In this document: in pieces, positions 12,348-22,087 of the stretch | Layout of the letters: each line of letters starts with the position of its first letter | Numbering within the stretch: position 1 is the first letter of the stretch | Translations under genes and position numbers: made by a program | Assembly (NCBI GenBank): GCA_032622095.1 | Contig: CP136061.1 | Coordinates: 171,499,107-171,563,106 of the forward strand | Direction: 5' to 3' | DNA: 64,000 nt | DNA from: Siphonodentalium dalli | Lineage: Eukaryota; Mollusca; Scaphopoda; Gadilida; Siphonodentaliidae | The notes under the pieces: model-generated | Database searches by the model: none | Told to the model about the DNA's origin: nothing | Seen by the model: the letters and a program-made list of their open reading frames with translations, nothing else

Positions 12348-13435
12348 AAAGGACACCCACATATATATCATTTGTGGGTACCCGTTTCAAGGTGAAGATC
12401 ACCTGGGGCGGAAAAACTGACCCGACCCGCGTTCCTACGAAGCCATAAGTACGTAAGAATCACACAGCACGCTCATGTCTGTATAATGACGCACATGCCC
12501 AGACCCAGACGTAAGAATCACATTTACGCACATACGCTCTTTATCAACTACACTGCGGATAGGAACGCTCTTTAACTATCAACGCGATTAACCCCGAAGA
12601 TCAAGTTTGAGCTCAATCGGTTCCAGTCTATAAAGGACACCCACATATATATCATTTGTGGGTACCCGTTTCAAGGTGAAGATCACCTAGGGCGGAAAAA
12701 CTGACCCGACCCGCGTTCCTACGAAGCCATAAGTACGTAAGAATCACACAGCACGCTCATGTCTGTTTAATGACGCACATGCCCAGACCCAGACGTAAGA
12801 ATCACATTTACGCACATACGCTCTTTATCAACTACACTGCGGATAGGAACGCTCTTTAACTATCAACGCGATTAACCCCGAAGAGCAAGTTTGAGCTCAA
12901 TCGGTTCCAGTCTATAAAGGACACCCACATATATATCATTTGTGGGTACCCATTTCAAGGTGAAGATCACCTAGGGCGGAAAAACTGACCCGATCCGCGT
13001 TCCTACGAAGCCATACGTAAGAATCAAACAGCACGCTCATATCTGTATAATGACGCACATGCCCAGACCCAGACGTAAGAATCACATTTACGCACATACG
13101 CTCTTTATCAACTACACTGCGGATAGGAACGCTCTTTAACTATCAACGCAATTAACCCCGAAGAGCAAGTTTGAGCTCAATCGGTTCCAGTCTATAAAGG
13201 ACACCCACATATATATCATTTGTGGGTACCCGTTCAAGGTGAAGATCACCTAGGGCGGAAAAACTGACCCGATCCGCGTTCCTACGAAGCCATAAGTACG
13301 TAAGAATCACACAGCACGCTCATGTCTGTATAATGACGCACATGCCCAGACCCAGACGTAAGAATCACATTTACGCACCAACGCTCTTTATCAACGACAC
13401 TGCGGATAGGAACGCTCTTTAACTATCAACGCGAT
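12348..13435 (+). repeat. Array H: four tandem 284 bp units
   Basis: Units begin AAAGGACACCCACATATATA at 12,348, 12,632, 12,916 and 13,196, so the period is 284, 284 and 280 bp. Each unit has GTGGGTACCC, AAGGTGAAGATCACCT, a module shared with block A (CGCTCTTTATCAACTACA) and the core GAGCTCAATCGGTTCCAGTC. The array is repeated at 46,240 with exact 284 bp spacing and, cut down, at 56,737. Confidence 0.95.
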
Positions 13436-14108
13436 TAACCCCCGCCGTGCCTTTGCGGTGATTTGGGAGTGGATAAAGGGTGCTCTGAGCTTCTCCAAAA
13501 CACGACAACGGCCGTGTCCACTGGCGGCAATAGTCAGAAACATGACAATTTTTAAGTTTTAATTAATTTTTTTAATTAATTTAATTTTTTGTTTTTCAAT
13601 GAGTTAATTTTTTTTTTTTTGTGTTTAAATTTTACGCGATGTTTTGGTTTTTCAATGAGTTAATTGTGCCTTTTTAATTTTTTTTTTCAATTTTACCCGA
13701 TTTTTTTTTGGTTTTTCAATGAACCCGTCCATGACACTTCCCATATTTAGCAAGTTTGAGCTCAATCGGTTCGAGTCTATAAAGGACACACACATATATA
13801 TGACACTTCCCGTAGGTAACAAGTTTGAGCTCAATCGGCATTCCCTGGAATTTCCCAGTCAATATTTAGCAAGTTTGAGCTCAATCGGTTCGAGTCTATA
13901 AAGGACATACTCATATATATGACACTTCCCGTAGGTAGCTAGTTTGAGCTCAATCGGCATTCCCTGGAATTTCCCAGTCACCAACGCGGCGTAATTTTGG
14001 TACATATATAGAGACCCGGTTGTAGTAAAGATGTCTTATAAGCCGACATTGCCGTGGGAATGCCCGTTCCTACACGCGTTTTCGATTATATGAAGTACCC
14101 ACATATAT

Positions 14109-14157
<49 letters not shown>
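13436..14157 (+). repeat. Block I copy 1
   Basis: Begins in the common CCCCCGCCGTGCC module. It has T-rich stretches with TTTTTCAATGAGTTAAT, then two tandem copies of a segment of about 120 bp with AGCAAGTTTGAGCTCAATCG (13,750 and 13,868), and ends in a long TA microsatellite (14,110-14,155). Confidence 0.75.
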
Positions 14158-14158
<1 letters not shown>

Positions 14159-15038
14159 TAGAAGGTGACCCGACTTCGTCCAGGCTTTGACCTTGAATTG
14201 TCTATTTTGAAGGCCAAGGTCAAGTGGGGTCACGATTTGACCCGTCCAAAACACTGCCCGAACAAAAGTACCCGACAAAAGTACCCGTCTAAATCCATCC
14301 GGTTTCAACCGAATTGACCTTGAATTGATCATTTTGAAGGTCAAGGTCAGGTCGGGGTCACGATTTGACCCGTCCAAAACACCCAGTGGACAGAAGTAAC
14401 CCTATGTATAAAATTTCGTCGAAATACCATCAAAATTGGCGATTTGACCTTGAATTGACCCTATTTCAAGGTCACGTCGCACAGGCAAATGAATATGCTT
14501 ATGAGACTCCCCATACAAAAGTACCCCCACATACCAAGTTTCATCGAAATCCCGTGATATTCGGGCGTTTGACCTTGAAATTACCCGATTTCAAGGTCAA
14601 TGTCACGTCGCACGGGCAAATGAATATGCTTATGAGACTCGCCATAAGAAAGTACTCCCACATACCAAGTTTCATCGAAATCCCGTGATATTCGGGCGTG
14701 TGACCTTGAATTGACCCGATTTCAAGGTCAAGGTCACGTCGCACGGGTAAATGAATATGCTTATGAGACTCCCCATACGAATGTACCCCCGCATTCCAAG
14801 TTTCATTGAAATCCCGTAATATTTGGGCGTTTGACCTTGAAATTATCCGATTTCAAGGTCAAGGTGACGTCGCACGGACAAATTAATAGGCCTATGCCCG
14901 TTTCCGGGCGAAAACACCCCCACATACTAAGTTTCATCGAAATCGGCTCGGTCGTCTTCGAGTTCATCGCGAACACACACACAGACACACACACAGACAG
15001 ACACACAGACAGATCTTCCAAAATATATAATAGATAGA
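14158..15038 (+). repeat. Block J copy 1, TGACCTTGA/TCAAGGTCA repeat
   Basis: Starts CTAGAAGGTGACCCGACTTC. It is made of about five units of roughly 130 bp. Each has TTGACCTTGAA, then TTTCAAGGTCA, then CACGTCGCACGGGCAAAT and CCAAGTTTCATCGAAATC. It ends in a CA/CAGA tract and the tail CTTCCAAAATATATAATAGA. The apparent proteins on both strands only read the tandem units. Confidence 0.9.
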
Positions 15039-16002
15039 TTGGCAGATTCCAGTAGCTTTATAACGGTATATCTGGGGAGAAATCTGATGCTATATTCGTG
15101 ATTATCTGGGATGATTTCGGTATATACCGAAGGTATATGTTGTAAAAACAAAGCGCGCCATCCGTGTCGCAGGGTTGGTCAGAAACAAATGTTTTTAAAA
15201 TTTAATTTATGTTTTTTATTCTAATTGACACGGGCTCGCTATAACTCCGGTATCACTAACGTACGCGGCATTTGAAGGGTCATGTTAACTTCCGCCTGGA
15301 CCCACGTGGCGTGACGTAATTCACAACCACGTGTATTTACCTCGCGACCGCGACACACACAATGGCCCGATAATGGGCACACGTTCCCTGGCATTTCCCA
15401 GAAGATATTCATGGGGAGGTCAAGTGACCAATTTTGAAATTTGCTGGTCGCATTCGTCTGTATGTCTGAGGAATGACATATTTAAATTAATCCCGCCGTG
15501 TACCCCATCACCAACGGCAACGCGACATGTGCTGCGTTCTAAAAATATGTCGATTGCAGTGGATTCGTACAGATGACGAAATATGAGTGCGACAGATAAT
15601 ATTGTTTGATCGAAAGCATTTGAATTAATACGTCGCAAAACTCGCCTTGATGTTGGCTAATAGATATTTGTCCCTGCTAGGTGTTGGGAATGTCGTCACA
15701 CAACACGCTCATGTCTGCATACAGTCTTACACGCACACGCCGAGACCCAGGCGTAAGAATGACATTAGGCATATACGCTCTTTATCAACTACAATGCGAT
15801 AGGAACGCTCTTTAACTATCAACGCGATTAACCCCCGCCGTGCCTTTGCTGTGATTTGGGAGTGGATAAAGGGTGCTCAGAGCTTCTCGAAAACACGACT
15901 ACGGCGGTGTCGGTGGGATTTTACACTTACATACGAAATTTGATCTCAATCTGTACACGCGTTTTGGATTCTATGAAGTACACACACACACACACACACA
16001 TA
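15039..16002 (+). repeat. Blocks B and A copy 4, broken at the CA tract
   Basis: B (15,039-15,209) followed by A (15,210 onward). This A variant lacks the short segment after CTGAGGAAT that is present in most copies; the same variant occurs at 49,630. The block stops inside its CA tract near 16,002, and its missing TA tract and tail reappear about 22 kb away at 38,225-38,308. Confidence 0.85.
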
Positions 16003-16179
16003 CTTGTATGTGTGTTCAATCGGGGACACAAGCTGCAAACCTACAATCGGGGACACCCTTAATTTTAATAGCAGAGCTCCCAATTTTTTAGAGTTATGTC
16101 CCATATACCACATAAACATTATGAGCGACAGCAAGCATCTGTATACCAGACATGTCTGAAAATAGAATTCGGGGTTTGT

Positions 16180-16893
16180 TATGTACTAATAGGGGACACC
16201 GTGGATACACCTGTGTTTTCCCGAGTGTGAGAAAGGTGGACACACACCGGGGTAAGATATTTGATGATAGGGGACACGAGTATACACAATATGTGTTTTC
16301 AAAATGCGGACATTAAATTCCCCCCCCCCCCTGTGTTTTCAGAATACGGACATTAAAGTATTAAAGTGTGAGTAATGGGGGACACACATCGGGATCATAC
16401 ACATGATGATTGGGGACAGGAAAACACACACCCTGTGTGTCTCCAAATGCTGACATTTGATTTGTTTCCCATGTGTTTTCAAAATACTAAAATTCTAACC
16501 TCACAAAGAGACCCAGGGGGACACCATCAACAAAGGAGTCAGTCTAAAAATAACATTCATGTTTCTAAAAAATAGATTGTGTTAACCCGATACTTTATGA
16601 GACCATATTCATGAATAAAGAATACAGCTATAATAAATAATCGGAAATGGTTCTATATACACCAAACTGTATAATAAGTTTGTATATATTCGGGAAAACT
16701 TATAGATCCCGAGACTATGCTGTTGAAAACAGGGGAACTGAGTCTTTATGAGTTGTTGCCGCATATCGAACGACCGTCCGAATTCAGTATAAATCGTGAT
16801 ATGGAGATAAATACAGTAACTGCATGTCATCGATCATGATGCACGTGGAGTCCGGGACCAGAGTACAACATCCACATTGAAGGGATATATATT
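16180..16893 (+). repeat. 0.68 kb direct repeat, first copy
   Basis: Contains CCCGAGTGTGAGAAAGGTGG, several GGGGACA motifs, TGTGTTTTCAAAATGCGGAC and CCGAGACTATGCTGTTG. It recurs, highly similar, from about 16,898. The differences include a C run at 16,321-16,330. Confidence 0.9.
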
Positions 16894-16897
16894 TTTT

Positions 16898-17575
16898 TCC
16901 CGAGTGTGAGAAAGGTGGACACACACCGGGGTCAGATATTTGATGATAGGGGACACGAGTATACACAATCTGTGTTTTCAAAATGCGGACATTAAATTTT
17001 TCCCCTGTGTTTTTAGAATACGGACATTAAAGAATTAAAGTGTGAGTAATGGGGGACACACATCGGGATCAGACATATGATGATTGGGGACAGGAAAACA
17101 CACACTCTGTGTGTCTCCAAATGCTGACATTTGATTTTTTTTTCCCATGTGTTTTCAAAATACTAAAATTCTAACCTCACAAAGAGACCAAGGGGGACAC
17201 CACCAACAAAGGAGTCTGTCTAAAGATAACATTCATGTTTCTAAAAAATAGATTGTGTTAACCCGATACTTTATGAGACCATATTCATGAATAAAGAATG
17301 CAGCTATAATAAATAATCGGAAATGGTTCTATATACACCAAACTGTATAATAAGTTTGTATATATTCGGGAAAACACTAATAGATCCCGAGACTATGCTG
17401 TTGAAAACAGGGGAACTGAGTCTTTATGAGTTGCTGCCGCATATCGAACGACCGTCCGAATTCAGTATAGATCGTGATATGGAGATAAATACAGTAACTG
17501 CATGTCATCGATCATGATGCACGTGGAGTCCGGGACGAGAGGACAACATCCACATTGAAGGGATATATTACTAGA
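16898..17575 (+). repeat. 0.68 kb direct repeat, second copy
   Basis: Second tandem copy, offset about 685 bp from the first. The 60-75 codon frames on both strands are present in both copies but match nothing recognisable. Confidence 0.9.
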
Positions 17576-18778
17576 AATTTCAGATTAATAGTGTTGCCTG
17601 AAATAGCCCATGCAAGCTAAAACTATTCAAAAGACTTAAAATTGTTCAAAATTTGGAAAACAACGCTTCAAATAATACGATTCACAGCGGGTTTGCCATT
17701 TCGCCAAATTGTAAAAGGTGCATTAACATTTATCTGTGCATATACTCTTGTAGCATGGAATCCCTTGTACCAGGGAATCCCTATGGGAAGTTGTTCCACT
17801 GGTGATACAAAACGTCCTATCTTAAATTAGTTTATTTATCTGTGATACGTCCAGCTTTAATTTGTAGGAAGCGTTTATGCTAGACGTTTACAACTTAATT
17901 GTATCAGTTGTAAAGTTGTGACATGAATGCTTCATGCAAATGCAATTTTGATTCATCAACGATAATTTTGTCTATATTTAATATTGAGTATTGTTTCTCG
18001 CGTACATCTATGTCCTTGGTGATCGAATTCAGGTGGTTATTGTGAAATTTTGAAATAAATTATGTGTCTTGAACCTATAGATAATCAGGGACAACACGAA
18101 TAAATCAGTCTAAAATAACTTCACTGTTACTAAAGATAGATTGTGTGAACTCGATGTGAGAGAAATCTCCCCTAAACGGGGGGGGGGGGGGGGCACAATC
18201 TTGCAGATAATGACTGTATTATCTAAACAGCATTTCTGTTTGCACATCTTGATAGTTGCACGAAACATAGTGTTTGGTTAATTAACAGCATAATATACAC
18301 AGACAGGTATATTAAGAAAGCCAAGAAATGAACAAAATGCAGAAATATATCAATGAAAATTGAAAAGGTGTCTAGTTAAACGCAATTCCCGTTAATGAAA
18401 CTCGAGCTATCATGCGCATGCATGTACTGTTTCAGAAACCAGATAGGCCGTGTTTCCCTGGCCTCGAATTTTAATACACTGATAAAAAATCACTCTAAAT
18501 CACACATTCGGGTTTCTACAACCTCCACCGCTTCGCGAATTACGTAAATCATTGCCCCCCCCCCCCTGATTACTATATATATATTAATTAATTAATAAAT
18601 TAGTTTAGAGTGTGATGGTATATGGCAAAAAATGCATAAATTAGGCTTTTATATAGACCCCATAAAATCGTCCCAAGTTCGTGAGTCAGAAAACTATTTG
18701 GGTTAATTTATCTAATTTTTCTTAATTAATTTGGCAATATCTGGTGATAGAGGCATATCCCGTATGGGGTCCTAGACT
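17576..18778. other. Unassigned intergenic stretch
   Basis: AT-rich DNA with no recognised gene or clear repeat. It holds a run of about 17 G at 18,178-18,194 and a C run near 18,555-18,566, both plausible slippage or quadruplex sites. The longest frame is 62 codons (17,642) and is not credible as a gene. Confidence 0.6.
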
Positions 18779-19060
18779 TCACAAACGTAATACTTTAGGG
18801 TACTGTAAGTACATAAATAATCTGGGTAAGCACAGAACGGAGTAAATAATATATACCCTCGAACACTGACTGAAGGCGAACTTATGTTGGAGAATGAGAA
18901 TAACAATAAATGAATAAAGCAATATAGCATCACCAAATTCACCCTCTGGCGACCTCATTCTGTACATACATTGATCAAATATGGAGAATTATGTTCAGAC
19001 TGAGGTCCTCAGAGAGTGAATTTGGTTATGCTAGCCTGCTATGAGGGGTGGAATCAATAA
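18779..19060. repeat. Two inverted AGAATGAGGTC-type arms
   Basis: An arm with AAATTCACCCTCTGGCGACC at about 18,935 and an opposite arm with CTGAGGTCCTCAGAGAGTGA at about 18,999. These match the arms of the palindromes in the 24-34 kb array and the 34.8 kb foldback, but here they are in reverse order. They are probably the remains of the same foldback family. Confidence 0.6.
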
Positions 19061-19624
19061 ATTAACCCTATGGGCATACCTTATTCTGCAAATATTGGGC
19101 ACCTTATTTACAGGATTGGCTGTAGCCTGATTTGTCCTCAATCTGTTTCATCTGGTAAATTTATGCCTTGATTTCACACGTTCGCTGCCACTAAATGTTT
19201 CTGTCGTCACTGCCACTATGAGAGTATGAGTATGAGTTAACATGTAGTAGTGTCCATGCCAATTATCCCAACATAGAAATCGATAGTGGCAATGACCCAC
19301 CTATCCGAACGTTGCAGGCTATCATGCTAGCTGGGGGATTGTATATGATATGTCTACACTAAACTAAATAACAACTAAACACATGTTCGAGCAGATAGCC
19401 AGTGTCTGCTAAATTAACGTTCAAAAGAATAAGTGCGGCTGCCCAAAAGATTTCTTTTGAGCTCGGTTATGGTTGATCTATTAATATATTTCTTATAAGA
19501 CGAATTGAGAAATGTTTGTTTCACTCTGAATAATGACAATTATGCATATTTCGGCCATGACAAAGTATATCAAGTAACAATGGTATATCCTGTCTATCTG
19601 ACAGTACACATGCAATTTTAAGTT

Positions 19625-20380
19625 TTATAAATTGAGGCTTCTGGATACATGTAACCTGGATTCTAACGAATCCACTACATAACCGTCCTTGGCGGACTCA
19701 GATTGCCATCTACCGTGGCGTTTCCAACATCTGTCGTTGACGCCAGACCTGGCGGCTTCTGTAGCGCCGCCTGCTCTCATTGAATGAAGCCCTAAATTGG
19801 CGTCTTTTCCACAAACCTCTTTCATTCGGGTTGTGAAACATTCTCTAGCCCTAGTATAACTTAAGGGCTTATTCTTATATACTAATTTGCTTGACCCCTT
19901 TGAACCGAACATGGGCCTGAAGAAATACATGTCTGATTTAATATCTAAGTTGGCCACATTAATATATTTAGAAATAATTGTTAAAGGACATGCTACTGTG
20001 TTTCCTTTGGCAATCACGATTTCGTTGCCCTGTCTATATTGATCTGTTTTACTCTTTTCAATAATCAATTTCAAATGATCTGGCAATATTTCAATATTAC
20101 TGCATTTTAGTGCTTGAAGTTCCGAAAACCTTAAAAATCCACTGAATCCGAGAACTATCATAGATAGATCTCTAATTACTGTCAAATCTGTTGAATCAGC
20201 AAATTTTGTACAAATGTTAATGACGTCGTCAGAGTAAACAGGGTCCTTCTTTTGGATTTTCTTTGTACATAATCTCTTTGCTGCCTCGACGATTCCGGTA
20301 ACGAATCCGTTTGATGTCGGATCCAAATGTCCATGTAACTCGTGAATCCATTTTATTGCGTATTTTGCTGAAGACACCAC
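19625..20380 (-). CDS. Tyrosine recombinase catalytic domain (DIRS), partial
   Basis: A 251-residue open frame with the catalytic signature of tyrosine recombinases. R84 lies in GFLRFSEL, a Lys lies in the EKSKTDQYRQG hairpin (residues 109-118), H199 and R202 in LHSMRAGG, H222 in RHGRW, and the nucleophile candidate is Y234 in KDGYVVDS. In DIRS elements this enzyme inserts the circular cDNA by recombination. The frame opens without an ATG (GTG at 20,380) and is preceded in frame by a stop, so it must be joined to the N-terminal domain at 20,928-21,236 by splicing, or was cut from it by an insertion. The C-terminus looks complete. The catalytic domain call is secure; activity is unlikely. Confidence 0.92.
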   Translation of the reverse strand: MVSSAKYAIKWIHELHGHLDPTSNGFVTGIVEAAKRLCTKKIQKKDPVYSDDVINICTKFADSTDLTVIRDLSMIVLGFSGFLRFSELQALKCSNIEILPDHLKLIIEKSKTDQYRQGNEIVIAKGNTVACPLTIISKYINVANLDIKSDMYFFRPMFGSKGSSKLVYKNKPLSYTRARECFTTRMKEVCGKDANLGLHSMRAGGATEAARSGVNDRCWKRHGRWQSESAKDGYVVDSLESRLHVSRSLNL

Positions 20381-21010
20381 GTTATATATATATCTTTATT
20401 GACCTCCATAACTGAAGAGTTTATCAAATGTTATACATGTATACAGTATCAAGGTAGGCTGACATTTTAGCCAACATGAAAATAAACAAATAGCAGTATA
20501 TATATACACAAATGACACAAGTGCCTCCAAGACATGGTATACATGTTGGGTCAAATATTGAGAAGCCTTACCCACAGGCAGATATAAATTCAGACATGCA
20601 ATCAGACATAACGACATGCGGACATAGTATATGCAGATAGACAAACACAGGCACGCGAACATAAATTTTAAACCTGAACATATTTACATAATGCGGATAA
20701 AATTCGAAAGGTACAGAGAATAAATGCTTAAACTCGCATTTGCTAATTTACTGGCGGCAATCAGTTAGAATTTGGAATATTATTCAAATGTTAGTATTGT
20801 ATCGTTTACTATTCAAATACAATTGATATACCACAATGCATAAGTGCAAGGAATACAAAAGCGCACACAACTGCTATTTTTACATTCACACCGGTAACAT
20901 CACATCCGCATGGACGAGTGATGATGACTACACCGACAGACTACAATACACAGAGATACAATTTCGAGAAAAAAACATATTACCTGTATCAACGTAATTG
21001 GCATTTCGTC
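20381..21010. other. Interruption inside the recombinase gene
   Basis: About 0.6 kb separates the recombinase N-terminal and catalytic domains. Read on the plus strand it starts GTTATATATATAT and its far side has AATATAAC, a weak inverted end. On the minus strand AATAAAGATATA lies at the 3' edge and a donor-like ACAG|GTAATATG lies near 20,985, but no convincing acceptor is seen. It may be an intron or an inserted non-autonomous element. The 88-codon minus frame (20,396-20,662) inside it has no recognised domain. Confidence 0.5.
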
Positions 21011-21236
21011 TGATGTGGTAATATAACTTAATATAACCGTTGTCCACGAGGCTGGTTAGAAATAGCGCCACGTGTACAGAGTCCGCTGGCATAACCGTTC
21101 CTCCTATACCGCGAACAAAGTCAGTCCACCGCCGGAATTGTGAATAATATTTCGACACTGTACTGTCCGCTCGGGATCGCAACAACAATGCGGCCATCTT
21201 ACTGCTCAATACGTCGGTTTTGTTTGATTCTGCCAC
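20928..21236 (-). CDS. Tyrosine recombinase N-terminal (core-binding) part
   Basis: Residues 1-65 resemble the helical core-binding domain that precedes the catalytic domain in tyrosine recombinases: SKMAALLLRSRADSTVSKYY, then FRRWTDFVRG, then VALFLTSLVDNG. After VDNG the frame runs into unrelated sequence and stops, where other DIRS recombinases would continue into the catalytic domain. In-frame codons extend upstream to about 21,283, just after a TCTTTTAG that could be an acceptor from the RNase H frame. The start is therefore uncertain; the annotated one is a GTG. Confidence 0.8.
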   Translation of the reverse strand: MAESNKTDVLSSKMAALLLRSRADSTVSKYYSQFRRWTDFVRGIGGTVMPADSVHVALFLTSLVDNGYIKLYYHIRRNANYVDTGNMFFSRNCISVYCSLSV

Positions 21237-21322
21237 GCCAGTGTCATCTAGCGCCGTTCGTATCTGTTGTGAAAGCCCTAAAAGACGAAAGATTAGTCAA
21301 TTTTGTTTTTAATCACATGACA

Positions 21323-22087
21323 TTATATATATGTGAAATGGATAGCTCCTAATTGGAAACTCAATATACTGTGTGCAAACATGCCGTTATGTCCCCTTCC
21401 GGGGTGAACGATGTGTTCAGACCCGAGGGTTTTCAACCCGTTATTCCCATCCGATATCGCGTCTGCTTCTCGGATTAAGGGCCAAAAAGGCGCAGATTTC
21501 CATGTGGGAAAAATTAAGGTGCTCTCACATTGCTCATTTTGAATTTTTCTTATGACTGCTGTCAATATTCTAGGGGGTGGAACGATCCAGTTATTCTCGC
21601 CCCACCAACATTGCTTCATTGCGTCTACCGCTTCGGTTCCCGGGCACCACCATCTAGAATTAAATCTATCTAGTTGAGAATTGTAATCTGTTGCGAATCT
21701 GTCGATTGAGTGTGGTCCCCATAAATTGTTTAATTTGTGAAATATCTCGACGTCGATACACCAGTCATCGGGATCGAAACACCTGCTCAATGCATCTGCA
21801 CTCATATTGAGTTCTCTCGGTATCCATGTGGGTACCAGCGTGAAATTATTTTCAACGCGCGTTGATTCTATATCAAGCGCGACTTTTTGTAAATGCTCTT
21901 TACTGCTGCCCTTCGTGATCACGCTCACGACGGCTTTATTGTCGGTGTATAACATAAACCTTCCTCCCGACATGACCGCTGAATTTGATTTACAAACTCT
22001 ATTCACAGCTTCTAGCTCTCTCCATGTGGAGCTACTTCCGGCTTCTGTAGCCGACCAGGTCCCGATTGCTACGGGACCTCTTCCCAC
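21323..22087 (-). CDS. DIRS RNase H domain and C-terminal extension
   Basis: A 254-residue frame carrying most of RNase H: WRELEAV with E24, LYTDNKAVV with D49 and MSADALSR with D98, each fitting a conserved acidic position. The first acidic residue (YTDAS) is in the preceding frame. After RNase H comes a block typical of DIRS polyproteins, with WGPHSIDRFA (about residues 123-132), FNSRWWCPGTEAVD, ENNWIVPP and SAPFWPLI. RNase H removes the RNA strand after cDNA synthesis. The frame opens at a GTG directly after the minisatellite that separates it from the reverse transcriptase frame. Confidence 0.9.
   Translation of the reverse strand: MGRGPVAIGTWSATEAGSSSTWRELEAVNRVCKSNSAVMSGGRFMLYTDNKAVVSVITKGSSKEHLQKVALDIESTRVENNFTLVPTWIPRELNMSADALSRCFDPDDWCIDVEIFHKLNNLWGPHSIDRFATDYNSQLDRFNSRWWCPGTEAVDAMKQCWWGENNWIVPPPRILTAVIRKIQNEQCESTLIFPTWKSAPFWPLIREADAISDGNNGLKTLGSEHIVHPGRGHNGMFAHSILSFQLGAIHFTYI

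Noticed and set aside
17642-17830. A 62-codon plus-strand frame as a host exon
   Set aside because: No splice context, no recognised domain, and single frames of this length are expected by chance in 64 kb.
18178-18194. G run as a telomere or functional quadruplex
   Set aside because: It is a single homopolymer without a repeat unit. A quadruplex is possible but nothing nearby supports a role.
20396-20662. An 88-codon minus-strand frame as a separate DIRS gene
   Set aside because: It lies within the sequence interrupting the recombinase, is hydrophobic and low in complexity, and resembles no DIRS protein.
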